Shown here one piece after another: positions 16,201-23,802 of a stretch of DNA of 45,818 bases. The first letter of the stretch is position 1; each line of letters starts with the position of its first letter. This DNA comes from Oscillospiraceae bacterium (lineage in GTDB: Bacteria > Bacillota > Clostridia > Oscillospirales > Acutalibacteraceae). The notes below the pieces were generated by a model. The model did no database searches. It was not told the origin of the DNA and was given only the letters and a program-made list of their open reading frames with translations. The stretch lies in contig SVPB01000007.1 of NCBI GenBank assembly GCA_015066065.1, positions 1 through 45,818 on the forward strand. The letters are read 5' to 3'. The translations under genes were made by a program, and so were the position numbers.

Positions 16201-17440
16201 CGACCTTGGTGCCGGTACGCAGGGTATCATCATCCATCTTCAGCAGAATGGTGAAGGCGTCCTTGTTGGTGGGGGTGATCACGGCGCTGGCCGTCTGCTC
16301 ACCGGTGGTGCCGGTGATGCGGGTCAGTGCAGCGTGCGTCTTGTAGTGAGAGGTGAACGCCTTGTCGGAAGACAGGCCACAGAAGGTACCCTCGTACACC
16401 GCCGCATACAGCGTAGCAGGAGAGGCGTAGCCGGTGACCTTGTACTTCACGGTGACCCGGAAGGAAGCACCCACCTCCAGGTGGATGGTCTTACCGTAGG
16501 CGCGGCCATTCTTCTCCTCCGCATGGGTGTTGGGGAGGGTGAAGCCGGCATACCGCTGCAGATCCGCCGTGTCGGCACGGCTCTGGTTGTAGCCCAGCTC
16601 AATGCCGTAGCCACTGCCATCCGCCACGATCTGGGTCACAGCGCCGTTGCCGTTACCCTGGTTGTAAGCGGTGCTGAAGTCGCTGTTCTTGAAATAAGAA
16701 GAGGTCTTGGCACTGCTGTCATAGTACAGACCGTTGTTAACGTCAAACTTGTAGTTGTACGCGGTGCCGGTAATCGTGGGAGCATGCACGGGATCGTCAC
16801 GCTCTACGGTGATGTCGTCCGCGTAGAAGGTGATCTCCTTGCCCTGGTTGCTGGCGCACAGACCCATGCGCAGCTTGCCGGCATAAGCACCGTTGGTCGT
16901 GACGGTGATCTTGTGCCAGGTGTCCACGGGGATGTTTCCGATAACGCCGCTGTTAGCGGTGTCCTCGTAGATCCTCTCAGCGTCCTTGGCAGCACCGTTA
17001 GCATAAGCCGTGGTGCCGTCGCCGGCGGTCAGCCACAAACGCAGAGCGTTTCTGTTCTGCGCCGAAGAGGCGTTGACGAAATTCTCCTGATTGGGTACGT
17101 ATACCCAAATGCTCACCGTCAGAATCTCGTCCTTGGCGACGGTAACGATGTTGCCGTTGCCATCCTGAACGAACATCTGAGCGCGAGCACCGCCAGCTGT
17201 CTGATCAGTCACGAATTTGGCTGATTTGCCACCACCGGCGGTATGGTTTTTCTCGGTGGAAACCGTAATAGAATCAGAGGTGTACAGAGACAGGTTACTG
17301 CCGTTTACGGTATCGTTTTCGAAATCCCAAACGGTTACTGCCGCAGACACATGAATCCCTGCCACAGCCAGGCAGGTTGCCAGTACAGCGATGCTGACCA
17401 ACATCGCCAACAGGCGCCGGGAACGGGTAGTCTTAGTCAT
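13292..17440 (-). CDS. Large membrane-anchored surface protein with five carbohydrate-binding-like modules and two InlB/Listeria-type repeats
   Basis: The 1382-residue protein has a signal peptide ending near HVSAA (residue 34). Five related modules of about 165-180 residues lie at about 35-215, 495-662, 668-843, 849-1018 and 1031-1196. Each starts MDFEN-like and ends FYVDDI-like, the pattern of CBM4/9 (CenC-type) jelly rolls. A divergent beta domain fills about 225-422. Two Listeria-Bacteroides (Flg_new) repeats lie at about 427-488 (GYIFTGW) and 1200-1276 (GYKFTGW). A helix at about 1345-1370 followed by SKKNKK anchors the C-terminus in the membrane. There is no LPXTG motif (the sequence is LPTWL), so sortase anchoring is not indicated. 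ATG follows GGAGG. It is co-transcribed with the GH16-like lipoprotein, which suggests joint binding and cutting of a polysaccharide at the cell surface. Confidence 0.8.
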   Translation of the reverse strand: MTKTTRSRRLLAMLVSIAVLATCLAVAGIHVSAAVTVWDFENDTVNGSNLSLYTSDSITVSTEKNHTAGGGKSAKFVTDQTAGGARAQMFVQDGNGNIVTVAKDEILTVSIWVYVPNQENFVNASSAQNRNALRLWLTAGDGTTAYANGAAKDAERIYEDTANSGVIGNIPVDTWHKITVTTNGAYAGKLRMGLCASNQGKEITFYADDITVERDDPVHAPTITGTAYNYKFDVNNGLYYDSSAKTSSYFKNSDFSTAYNQGNGNGAVTQIVADGSGYGIELGYNQSRADTADLQRYAGFTLPNTHAEEKNGRAYGKTIHLEVGASFRVTVKYKVTGYASPATLYAAVYEGTFCGLSSDKAFTSHYKTHAALTRITGTTGEQTASAVITPTNKDAFTILLKMDDDTLRTGTKVVITEVDIQPIAAGTIHFDTKGGNDIASVSGPVGDAVTMPADPTRPGYIFTGWTRADGKALPTTFAAGEVTLVANWLSASAQVMDAEDLTVDTPIQLNTVANNVAAASTDYNNTLNGSKSIKVTGTLNSRERTQFFVKAAGQQVVLEKDKNYVLSFRYYIPDTAPNFKLKYWFAAGNSTAPYSNSDDATFFNERIAVSDKTIDAPVKGAWTQVTIEVNGNVCAGNLRIGVCGDSNPYTLYLDDIYAYEVAPFVSDANTMDFENATLGANLNMCAYNNTATGVNQAITITDAFNHTEEGSLSAKFTPSSQGGGTRPQMMVKNGAGEQVMVETGKTYEFTFWFYMENTEGNYGMSYWWAATDNETAFATGTDKDAAKIYESSVRSESSKGKWNKVTVTMESNRTGKLRLGICGEDSNSKVRTFYVDDIFVKEVVPFVQDADTESFESYAPGTKLSLDGTGSSIEVSGAYNHSPNGAQSALVTSMTKAGGPRAQMMVKNGAGEQVMITKGKNYAVSFKYFIPEGQDDFNVNYWFTATEGETAFTAGAQKDAAVIYEFTAPSGKGGDEKGTWVNVSCSIIKAAYSGKLRMGLATSKEGKAQYYIDDLKVVEAASGSGTIDPNATVMDFENYPDGMVMDNYVKGSGMVSNQYNHTKGGKNSLAVTKLTNAGIDRTQMILLNPATGKPYEFKVGESYLISMWVYAPMDVGELNCFNMWMLGVNDLTAVTNKSSAEYDMGTWNVSAPCDEWYEVSVTITIKNGKYLILGLTNHSPDAGYGSVFYVDDIKVEAPKYMTVKFDTNGSKDVIDPIRAVVGLPIPFEADDPYLEGYKFTGWFTDKSCEPKYFYDIEFDNLLGKDGEVLTLYAGWEKWEIFEDDSEIKELEDKYEIKYTEEQVWVDRDPVILDLGDAPEAEVETIVDQPDDSKKDDKTSAQEGLPTWLLIVIIIGGVLVVGGGAAVALIMSKKNKKSPETEA
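14701..15261 (-). repeat. Intragenic module repeat with a 36-nt exact match
   Basis: The third and fourth binding-like modules share the protein block QMMVKNGAGEQVM. A 36-nt exact DNA repeat underlies it (14701-14736 and 15226-15261, starting cctgctcgccggcgccg). Identity at DNA level suggests recent duplication or gene conversion between modules. Confidence 0.75.
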
Positions 17441-17462
17441 GGTTTCTTCCTCCTTCGCTTGC

Positions 17463-17479
17463 GTATCGCAGGGCGATAC
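17463..17479 (-). promoter_or_regulatory. Perfect hairpin in the leader of the surface protein gene
   Basis: GTATCGC-AGG-GCGATAC is a perfect 7-bp inverted repeat 22 nt before the surface protein start. It may be a leader hairpin or operator. No convincing -35/-10 pair was found in the rest of 17480-17657, which is AT-rich. Confidence 0.4.
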
Positions 17480-17657
17480 AGCATTTTGCCTAAGATTTTA
17501 GCGCAAGTTGCCCATTGCTTATTTAATATTACTACATTAGCCGCAAGAGAAATAGGCATTTTCGTCTAAAAAATAGCAATTTTGGTTGTTTCCGTAAGAT
17601 TTTTATGAAATTCCTTCCTTATTCTTCCATCCTTTTGAACAGTTAGCACGAAAACTA

Positions 17658-17686
17658 TTGACAATTTTATCGAAAAACAGTACAAT
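17658..17686 (+). promoter_or_regulatory. Promoter of the DUF2975-XRE pair
   Basis: A perfect TTGACA (17658-17663), a 17-nt spacer and TACAAT (17681-17686) stand 31 nt before the ATG at 17718. The ORF-track start at 17658 lies inside this -35, so that start is wrong. Confidence 0.85.
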
Positions 17687-17717
17687 GATGCCAGCAACTG
17701 TGAAGAAGGTGCCTTTT

Positions 17718-18179
17718 ATGACATTGATCGGAAAGCGGAGCCTCAGCCGCGTGCTGGAAATCGGTACGATCGTGCTGCTGTTCATCATTCCGATGCTGGT
17801 GATCGCTCTCCCCTGGTTGATCACCCTGGCCACCGGCCGTACTCCGGAGGATCCGCAGGGATACTACTATCGCTATCTCATCACCCTCACCTACTCCGGC
17901 GTGCTGACAGAGCTGATCTTGTGGCAGGCACGGGGGATCATGCACAACGTAAACACCGGCAAGGTGTTTTCTGCCAACACGGTGCGCCGCATGCGCATCA
18001 TGGCGGCAGAGTGCTATGTGCTGGCGCTGGCGTATCTGGCTACCATGGTGTGGATGCACAAGTTTTTTATGGCGGTACTGTTCGTGTGCTTTGTAATGTT
18101 CGGATGCACCCTGTTAGTGTTCTCCGAGCTGTTCCGGCAGGCAAACCGATACAAAGAAGAAAACGATATGACGATATAA
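17718..18179 (+). CDS. DUF2975 family membrane protein
   Basis: This is a 153-residue integral membrane protein with four predicted helices: IGTIVLLFIIPMLVIALPWLITL, YLITLTYSGVLTELILWQ, MRIMAAECYVLALAYLATMVW and FFMAVLFVCFVMFGCTLLVF. The conserved hydrophilic stretch VNTGKVFSANTVRRMRIMA is the hallmark of DUF2975, which in Firmicutes is regularly paired with a small XRE regulator, as here. The ATG at 17718 follows GAAGGTG. The XRE gene starts 16 nt after its stop. The molecular role of DUF2975 is unknown. Confidence 0.82.
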   Translation: MTLIGKRSLSRVLEIGTIVLLFIIPMLVIALPWLITLATGRTPEDPQGYYYRYLITLTYSGVLTELILWQARGIMHNVNTGKVFSANTVRRMRIMAAECYVLALAYLATMVWMHKFFMAVLFVCFVMFGCTLLVFSELFRQANRYKEENDMTI

Positions 18180-18195
18180 GGTGGGACGACGTAAC

Positions 18196-18414
18196 ATGGG
18201 TATTATGATCAATCTGGACGTGATGATGGCCAAACGAAAAATCGGCCTGACCGAGTTGTCCGACAAGGTCGGTATCACTCTGGCTAACCTCTCTATCCTC
18301 AAAAATAATCGCGCTCGCGCTATTCGCTTTACCACCTTAGATGCTATCTGCAAGGCATTGGATTGTCAGCCGGGAGATATCATCGAACACATCCCAGACG
18401 AGCCTAATAAATGA
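18196..18414 (+). CDS. XRE-family (YozG-like) HTH transcriptional regulator
   Basis: This 72-residue Cro/CI-type helix-turn-helix protein is nearly all DNA-binding domain: INLDVMMAKRKIGLTELSDKVGITLANLSILKNNRARAIRFTTLDAICKALDCQPGDII. It belongs to the YozG group that accompanies DUF2975. The ORF track begins at a GTG at 18181. ATG 18196 is preferred because AAGGTGG lies about 10 nt upstream; ATG 18205 is also possible. It probably regulates its own operon with the membrane protein, though no clear operator was seen. Confidence 0.85.
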   Translation: MGIMINLDVMMAKRKIGLTELSDKVGITLANLSILKNNRARAIRFTTLDAICKALDCQPGDIIEHIPDEPNK

Positions 18415-18421
18415 TAAATAA

Positions 18422-18462
18422 AAGGGAGCCGCAACGATCGATCGTTGCGGCTCTCCTTTTAT
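18422..18462. terminator. Bidirectional terminator between XRE and DUF6062-type genes
   Basis: AAAGGGAGCCGCAACGATCGATCGTTGCGGCTCTCCTTTT contains a 13-bp GC-rich stem with an A tract on one side and a T tract on the other. It can terminate the plus-strand XRE transcript and the convergent minus-strand transcript, whose stop codon follows directly. Confidence 0.9.
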
Positions 18463-19158
18463 TTAGGGCTGACGGGTGGTCAGGTACCACACCGTGCGTT
18501 CCACCGCATCCTTGGAATTGCCCCAATCCGCATCGGGATTGTTGGCGTTGCGGTAGTCGTACATATCGCAAAAATGGCGCACGTCCCCTTTGAGCTGTAC
18601 CAGGTATTCTCTGGCCAGACGGGAGGCGGCAGCAGCAAAATCCCCCTGCCCTTTTTTGCTGATCGCTCCCTGCGAAGCCTGCACTAAAGCGGAAAAATGC
18701 GGCAGGCACAGGCAGGGCTGTTCCTCAAACAGCCGACGAAAGTCGCTTTGGGTCTCCCAGGTGCGGCAGACGGTGGCCAGCATCTTTACCATGGCGTTGT
18801 CTACCTGACGACATACAAAACAGCTGTGCGCCGCATCGGCGGCATCCTTGGCCTGTTTCTTAGCCGACTTTCCCAAAACGGGCACGCCGGCAAACACCTG
18901 CTTTTCCATCTCGGCCAGATGGCTCTCCAAAATCAGCGCTACACCCAAGCGGTTGCGCTGTGCCAGCATCATACGGTAGTGGTCAATGCAGAAGCCTTGT
19001 TTATTGGTCTCCATGCGGATGTCCGGCTCCATCATAGCGGCGCCGGTGATGTATTCCACCGCCCGTTCCTCCAGCTTGTTGCGCAGACGGCAGATAGGAC
19101 AGCCATCCTGCTCCTCAAACACTTCTCCCACAGGGATGTTGGTGATATCGTAACGCAT
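18463..19158 (-). CDS. DUF6062-type cysteine-motif protein
   Basis: This 231-residue soluble protein has no signal peptide or membrane segment. It has three Cys-rich sites: CPIC (about residue 20), CFVC (about 112) and CLCLPH (about 150), plus GFCIDHYRMM with a conserved Cys and His. This spacing suggests metal or Fe-S binding, and the pattern fits the clostridial DUF6062 family; I recognise the family but know no assigned function. ATG at 19158 has AGGAGG 7 nt upstream, and the TGA of ymdB overlaps this ribosome site, so the two are co-transcribed and probably coupled. Confidence 0.7.
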   Translation of the reverse strand: MRYDITNIPVGEVFEEQDGCPICRLRNKLEERAVEYITGAAMMEPDIRMETNKQGFCIDHYRMMLAQRNRLGVALILESHLAEMEKQVFAGVPVLGKSAKKQAKDAADAAHSCFVCRQVDNAMVKMLATVCRTWETQSDFRRLFEEQPCLCLPHFSALVQASQGAISKKGQGDFAAAASRLAREYLVQLKGDVRHFCDMYDYRNANNPDADWGNSKDAVERTVWYLTTRQP

Positions 19159-19170
19159 ATGGTTACCTCC

Positions 19171-19944
19171 TCAGTCGTGCCGTCTTATCCGGCGAACGGA
19201 TACAGTACGGCCGGTCTTATCGTCCAAGGTAAACAGAACGCCTTCCACGGCGCAGGCTCCTTCTGCTACCGCAAAGCGTACCGGCAGCTTGGTGCGCATC
19301 TTCTGCACCGTTAGCTCCGGCTTAATACCCAGGCAGGATACCACGGGGCCGGTCATGCCGACGTCGGTGATGTAGCCTGTGCCGTCCGGCAAAATCTGCT
19401 CGTCTGCGGTAGCCACGTGGGTGTGGGTGCCAAATAACGCTGAAATGCGGCCATCAGCATAGAAGGCCAGACTCTTTTTTTCCGCTGTGGCCTCCGCATG
19501 CATGTCCACCACGCAGAACCGGGGATTCCCTGCCTCGGCCAACAGACGATCCAAGGCATCAAAGGGGTTTTCCAACGATTCCATGTACACCGTGCCCAGA
19601 AGATTGATGACCGTCACCTGGTACCGCCCTCGATCCACCGTCGTCATCCCTAGACCCGGGGTGCCGGTGGGCAGATTAGCCGGGCGCAACAGCATGGGTT
19701 GCTCCTCCAGATAATCCTGCATCTCCCAGCGGCGGAAGGAGTGATTGCCGCCGGTAATCACGTCAGCTCCAGCTTCAAACAATGCCTTGGCCGAGGTGGG
19801 CAGCACCCCATTGCCGTCAGCGGAATTTTCACCATTGACGATGCAGACATCCACCGCCAGTTCGCGCTTAAGGCCCGGCAATACCTTCTGCAAATAAGCG
19901 CAACCGACCGAGCCGACTACGTCGCCGATACACAGTATGTTCAT
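19171..19944 (-). CDS. ymdB: YmdB-family metallophosphoesterase (TIGR00282)
   Basis: This is a 257-residue dinuclear-metal phosphodiesterase. The metal ligands are in MNILCIGDVVGSVG, NGENSADGNG, GGNHSFRR, DMHAEATAEK and FGTHTHVATADE, in the order of the family. B. subtilis YmdB hydrolyses 2',3'-cAMP and influences biofilm and sporulation decisions. The ORF track begins at 20001, but that segment overlaps the terminator of the previous gene. ATG 19944, preceded by AAAGGGG, gives the family N-terminus. It lies downstream of fakA across a terminator and upstream of the DUF6062-type gene. Confidence 0.88.
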   Translation of the reverse strand: MNILCIGDVVGSVGCAYLQKVLPGLKRELAVDVCIVNGENSADGNGVLPTSAKALFEAGADVITGGNHSFRRWEMQDYLEEQPMLLRPANLPTGTPGLGMTTVDRGRYQVTVINLLGTVYMESLENPFDALDRLLAEAGNPRFCVVDMHAEATAEKKSLAFYADGRISALFGTHTHVATADEQILPDGTGYITDVGMTGPVVSCLGIKPELTVQKMRTKLPVRFAVAEGACAVEGVLFTLDDKTGRTVSVRRIRRHD

Positions 19945-19966
19945 ACAGAACACGCCCCTTTCCGCA

Positions 19967-19999
19967 AAAAAGCGGAACGGTACTCCGCTCCGCTTTTTC
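19967..19999. terminator. Terminator downstream of fakA
   Basis: GCGGAACGG-TACT-CCGCTCCGC with one mismatch, flanked by AAAAAA and TTTTT, can form a terminator in either direction. On the minus strand it lies just beyond the fakA stop and in front of ymdB, so some read-through probably feeds ymdB. Confidence 0.75.
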
Positions 20000-20007
20000 A
20001 TGTGACT

Positions 20008-21678
20008 TTACTCAATGGCGATGTAGTAGTAATACACCGGTTGACCGCCCGGAACAACCGAGACCTCCACGTCGTTACCCAGCTTGGCGCGAATGCTGTC
20101 GGCGGCCTGCTCTGCCGCCCGTTCGCTAACATCCTGACCATAGAAAACAGTAATAAAGTTGACCTCTTTACCGGCGGCGTACCGGCTGTTGACCATCGCC
20201 TTGGCCAGCTTGGGAACGGCGTGAGAGACGCTGTCATCCACAAAGCTCAGCTTGCCGTTATCCAATGCCAGTATCTGACCTTCCTTGATCTTATGACCCT
20301 CAAAATCGCTGTCACGAGCCGCAAAGGTCAAGGAGCCGGTGGATACGTTATCCGCCGCCTTCTGCATGGCAACCAGATTGTCATCCACGCTGGCATCCGG
20401 ATCGAACGCCAGCATGGCAGAGATGCCCTGGGGAATGGTACGGGTGGGCAGCACGCACACCTGGCGGTCCGCCAGCGGCACCGCCTGCTCCGCCGCCAAA
20501 ATGATGTTCTTGTTGTTCGGCAGGACAAACACCGTCTTGGCCGGCGTAGCCTCGATGGCGGTAAGAATATCGTCGGTGGACGGGTTCATGGTCTGGCCGC
20601 CGGACACCACATGGTCACAGGCCAGATCATCGTGAAACAGAGCATAGAGTCCCTCACCGGCAGAAACAGCCACAAAGCCGTAGTCGTTAAGCGGCTCGGC
20701 ACGCTCCAAAACCGGGTCGACGGCGGCTTGCTCATCCGCTTCCTCTACCCACCCGGCATTCTCGTGCTGGATGCGCATGTTTTCTACCTTGACCGTCTCA
20801 AACTGACCGTACTTGATCGCTTCTTCCATCGCCTTACCGGGGTTGTTGGTATGCACGTGCACCTTGATGATCTCTTCATCATCCACCACAACCACACAAT
20901 CACCGATGCTCTCCAGATAAGCGCGCAGGTTAAGGGGGTCCAAGGTACACTTCTTGTCGCGGCCCACAATAAACTCGGTGCAGTAGGTGAAGGTAATATC
21001 CTGGTCGAAGCTGGCAACGGTGCTCTTCTTCTGCACCGCAGCCGCAGCCGGAGCCGCACCCCCGATCATCTCGCCGCCCTTGAAGATATGCAACATAGCC
21101 TCCATAATAACCAGCAGGCCCTTACCGCCGGCGTCCACGACACCGGCCTTCTTGAGCTGGGGAAGCAGGTCGGGAGTCCGCTTGAGAGAGGCGGCCGCTT
21201 CGGTACAAATCGCCTGCCATACCACCACCGGATCCTTGGTGGCTCTGGCCGCTTTTTTGCCCGCTGCGGCAGACTCACGTGCCACCGTCAGGATGGTGCC
21301 TTCGGTGGGCTTCATAACCGCCTTGTAAGCGGCCTCCATGCCCATGGTCAGGGCATTGGCAAGATCGGCGCCGTTGGCTTCGCTCTTACCCTTAAGGCCC
21401 TTGGAAAAGCCGCGGAACAGCAGAGAAAGTATGACGCCGGAGTTGCCGCGCGCACCACGCAAAAGGGCGGCCGCCGCCACATCAGCCACCTCGGTGGCGG
21501 TGGGGTTTTGCATACGGCCAAGCTCTCGGGCGGCGTTGGCAATGGTCATGGACATGTTGGTACCAGTATCACCATCCGGAACCGGGAAAACGTTGAGAGC
21601 GTCCACTTCCTGCTTTACGTTGGAAAGCGCATTGGATGCCGAGATCATGGCATCGCGCAGCATAGGTCCTTTAATCAC
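20008..21678 (-). CDS. fakA: FakA/YloV-type DAK2-domain kinase
   Basis: The 556-residue protein has an N-terminal DhaL (DAK2) domain with FPVPDGDTGTNMSMT, the Mg-ATP site, and ARGNSGVILSLLFRGF. A linker and middle domain follow, then a C-terminal region ending VVPGGQPVYYYYIAIE. Proteins of this layout (YloV/FakA) phosphorylate fatty acids held by a FakB partner so that host fatty acids can enter phospholipid synthesis; FakB is not in this window. The start is GTG at 21678 with AAGGAG about 10 nt upstream. An ATG at 21663 would cut into the conserved start. It follows the Asp23-family gene, the usual yloU-yloV order. Confidence 0.87.
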   Translation of the reverse strand: MIKGPMLRDAMISASNALSNVKQEVDALNVFPVPDGDTGTNMSMTIANAARELGRMQNPTATEVADVAAAALLRGARGNSGVILSLLFRGFSKGLKGKSEANGADLANALTMGMEAAYKAVMKPTEGTILTVARESAAAGKKAARATKDPVVVWQAICTEAAASLKRTPDLLPQLKKAGVVDAGGKGLLVIMEAMLHIFKGGEMIGGAAPAAAAVQKKSTVASFDQDITFTYCTEFIVGRDKKCTLDPLNLRAYLESIGDCVVVVDDEEIIKVHVHTNNPGKAMEEAIKYGQFETVKVENMRIQHENAGWVEEADEQAAVDPVLERAEPLNDYGFVAVSAGEGLYALFHDDLACDHVVSGGQTMNPSTDDILTAIEATPAKTVFVLPNNKNIILAAEQAVPLADRQVCVLPTRTIPQGISAMLAFDPDASVDDNLVAMQKAADNVSTGSLTFAARDSDFEGHKIKEGQILALDNGKLSFVDDSVSHAVPKLAKAMVNSRYAAGKEVNFITVFYGQDVSERAAEQAADSIRAKLGNDVEVSVVPGGQPVYYYYIAIE

Positions 21679-21703
21679 TTCGTCAGCACTCCTTTATAAG
21701 AGG

Positions 21704-22060
21704 TTACTGTTCCGGCTTCATGCCGTCCACAAATACGTTAACCTTCTTGACAGACAAACCGGTAGCATCCTCTACGGTGTACCGTACCTTATGAACAATG
21801 CTCTTGGCAATGGCCGAAATATTCATGCCATAAATGACAGAAATATGCAGATCAACCACCAGCTTATCGTTTTCGGAACGAACACGGATACCGTCGTCCA
21901 CATAGGAACGGCGAGACAGAATGGAGCGCAGGCCCTGACGTGGGCCGGAACGCACCATCCCCGCTACTCCATAGCAGGAGGAGGCGGCATGGCCGATGAG
22001 ATAGCTGAAATATTCCTCAGAAACCTCGATCGTTCCGTAACGGTTATCGATGCGAATCAT
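21704..22060 (-). CDS. Asp23/Gls24 family envelope protein (YloU-like)
   Basis: This is a 118-residue small protein of the alkaline-shock (Asp23/Gls24) family: MIRIDNRYGTIEVSEEYFSYLIGHAASSCYGVAGM, then LVVDLHISVIYGMNISAIAKSIVHKVRYTVEDATGLSVKKVNVFVDGM. In Firmicutes the gene usually precedes fakA, as here (25 nt apart). Asp23-type proteins sit at the inner face of the membrane and respond to cell-wall stress. The ATG at 22060, with AAAGGTG upstream, was chosen over 22093 because it matches the family N-terminus. Confidence 0.88.
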   Translation of the reverse strand: MIRIDNRYGTIEVSEEYFSYLIGHAASSCYGVAGMVRSGPRQGLRSILSRRSYVDDGIRVRSENDKLVVDLHISVIYGMNISAIAKSIVHKVRYTVEDATGLSVKKVNVFVDGMKPEQ

Positions 22061-22109
22061 GTACAACACACCTTTCTCTATAATCCATCTCAAGTATAGT
22101 TTATACTCA

Positions 22110-23612
22110 TTATCGCCAGTTTATGAAGCCGTAGTACGGATCGTACCCGTGGGGAGTCACCGTGGACAGCCGCCGATCGTAGGCGGCAAAGCCACAGCGC
22201 CAGCATAGCGGAATGTACGGCATATCCTGCACAAAAGCAGATGTAAAGGCCTCGGCCGTTACAGACCCTTCCCGATAGCCGGTGTAAGCGGTCCCGGCGG
22301 CACCGTCAGGGGCCACACCGTAACCGGCACTTCCCCCGGCCAACAGCGGAAAAAGATCCATGTTGGGTGTCAGGCGCACCTCGCCCAGATACAGGTCATA
22401 GGTGCCGGCGTTGAGCCGGCTCACATAATCAGCGTAAGACAGCGGAACGGCTGTCACGGCCACACCGGCGCTGGCCAGCTCACTGCGAACAAAGCCTGCC
22501 ACCGCACTGCGGTAGGGACCGTCTTGGCAGTAGATCAGCTCCAGCGCCAGTTCCTTCTGCCCGGTTCCGGTGCCGTAACCATCGGCATTGAGCAGCTCAA
22601 GGGCACCGGCCAGATCACGGCTCGCAGACAAACCGGTCAAGCCCTGTGCTCCACTCCATGCCGGATGAAACGGCGTCAATGCCGGCTTGGCCCATCCGGC
22701 GTAGACCGAGGACACCAAGGTCGCACGGTCGATCAACGAGGAAAGAGCACGCCGCACCGCCGGGGCAGATAAACCTTCCTTGGTGCTGTTAACGCCCAAA
22801 AACAGCAGGGCGTTCATGTCCACAACGGCGCTGGAAGCGGACACACGGGGAATATCCCCGGCGCTGAGATCGTTGTAGTAATAAGTGATATCCTGCGATG
22901 CCAGCCCGTAATACATACTGTCGGAGCTGGGCAGATGGCGCAATCCGATGCGCTGATAAACGCAGGCTTCCTTCCGGTTGGGGTTGCGCTGTAAGAACAG
23001 CTCTTCTTCTGTCTGTGTCAGCACGTAGGCACCGCCGCCGATAGGCGCTTTCCTGCGCTCGGTGGTGGCGCTGGCCGCCTTATACACCGGGAAAGAAAGG
23101 CAAGCGGCCGCATGAGGGTCGGCCTTGGCAAGGGTAAAGGTTACGGTACCTGTGCGGCTGTCCGCCTTAGCGGCGGTCACATTGGCAAGTAGCGCCCGAT
23201 AGTTGCGAGACTCCCTTGCCGCCCGGTAAGAGGCAACCACATCCGACAACTGCACAGAGGTACCGTCGGAGAACAGTGCCTCCCGGCGCAGAGTCACCTT
23301 GATGTGCGTCGCATCCACAGCATCAATGGCGGAGGCCAGGGATAACCGGGGGGTAAAGGTGCCATCCACCACCGTTAAGCTGTCAAAAAGCAGTCCGGCT
23401 AATTGCAGATTGACCTCGGTAGCCGCGGCGAAGGGGTTGAGGGTGTCATCCCCACTATAAGGCAAAGAGAAAACGCTGGGACCACTCTGCTGAGGAGCCG
23501 GAACGTCCGTCATGGAGGAAGAGCCTGACTCGGTTAAAGGGGCGGCACAGCCAAACAGAGCTGTCACGCAGAGCAATGCCGTCGCAAGACACAGCCATCG
23601 ACGCACGCTCAT
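22110..23612 (-). CDS. ABC transporter solute-binding lipoprotein, family 5 (oligopeptide/nickel type)
   Basis: This exported lipoprotein is about 500 residues long. The signal peptide RRWLCLATALLCVTALFGC ends in a lipobox Cys. The mature part has the SBP_bac_5 layout: an N-terminal block (LNPFAAATEVNLQLAGLLFDSLTVVDGTFTPRLSLA), KVTLRREALFSDGTSVQLSDVVASYRAA, and the C-terminal domain with VRRALSSLIDRATLVSSVYAGWAKPALTPFHP. No permease or ATPase gene adjoins it, so it is an orphan binding protein. The start is uncertain: ATG 23612 is only 1 nt from AGGAGG, while a GTG at 23606 has better spacing. It has a strong promoter and lies upstream of yloU with no clear terminator between. Confidence 0.85.
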   Translation of the reverse strand: MSVRRWLCLATALLCVTALFGCAAPLTESGSSSMTDVPAPQQSGPSVFSLPYSGDDTLNPFAAATEVNLQLAGLLFDSLTVVDGTFTPRLSLASAIDAVDATHIKVTLRREALFSDGTSVQLSDVVASYRAARESRNYRALLANVTAAKADSRTGTVTFTLAKADPHAAACLSFPVYKAASATTERRKAPIGGGAYVLTQTEEELFLQRNPNRKEACVYQRIGLRHLPSSDSMYYGLASQDITYYYNDLSAGDIPRVSASSAVVDMNALLFLGVNSTKEGLSAPAVRRALSSLIDRATLVSSVYAGWAKPALTPFHPAWSGAQGLTGLSASRDLAGALELLNADGYGTGTGQKELALELIYCQDGPYRSAVAGFVRSELASAGVAVTAVPLSYADYVSRLNAGTYDLYLGEVRLTPNMDLFPLLAGGSAGYGVAPDGAAGTAYTGYREGSVTAEAFTSAFVQDMPYIPLCWRCGFAAYDRRLSTVTPHGYDPYYGFINWR

Positions 23613-23650
23613 ACCTCCTTTTTCCGCAAATCTGCCCACAGCCGTAAGAC

Positions 23651-23679
23651 AGTATAACACTTTTTTGAAAAATAATCAA
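23651..23679 (-). promoter_or_regulatory. Promoter of the solute-binding protein gene
   Basis: On the minus strand TTGATT (23674-23679), a 17-nt spacer and TATACT (23651-23656) precede the start at 23612 by about 38 nt. Confidence 0.75.
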
Positions 23680-23738
23680 GTTTTTTATGCACATTACGAT
23701 TTTTTACCTTTTTTAGCAGAAAAAATCCTTAAAATATG

Positions 23739-23766
23739 TTGTATTTTTTGCCACTTGTGATAAAAT
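23739..23766 (+). promoter_or_regulatory. Candidate metG promoter
   Basis: TTGTAT (23739-23744), a 16-nt spacer and TAAAAT (23761-23766) lie 36 nt before the metG ATG in an AT-rich stretch. The match is moderate. No T-box leader or S-box is visible between it and the gene. Confidence 0.5.
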
Positions 23767-23802
23767 AGGGAATTGTAATGTTATCCAAGGGAGGTTTCCG
23801 CT

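Noticed and set aside
17658-17717. ORF-track N-terminal extension of the DUF2975 gene
   Set aside because: The proposed start lies inside a perfect TTGACA -35 with a matching -10 downstream, so this DNA is promoter.
23661-23802. T-box or S-box riboswitch upstream of metG
   Set aside because: No T-box consensus, specifier stem or SAM-type core is visible, and the 142 bp are AT-rich with only a simple promoter.
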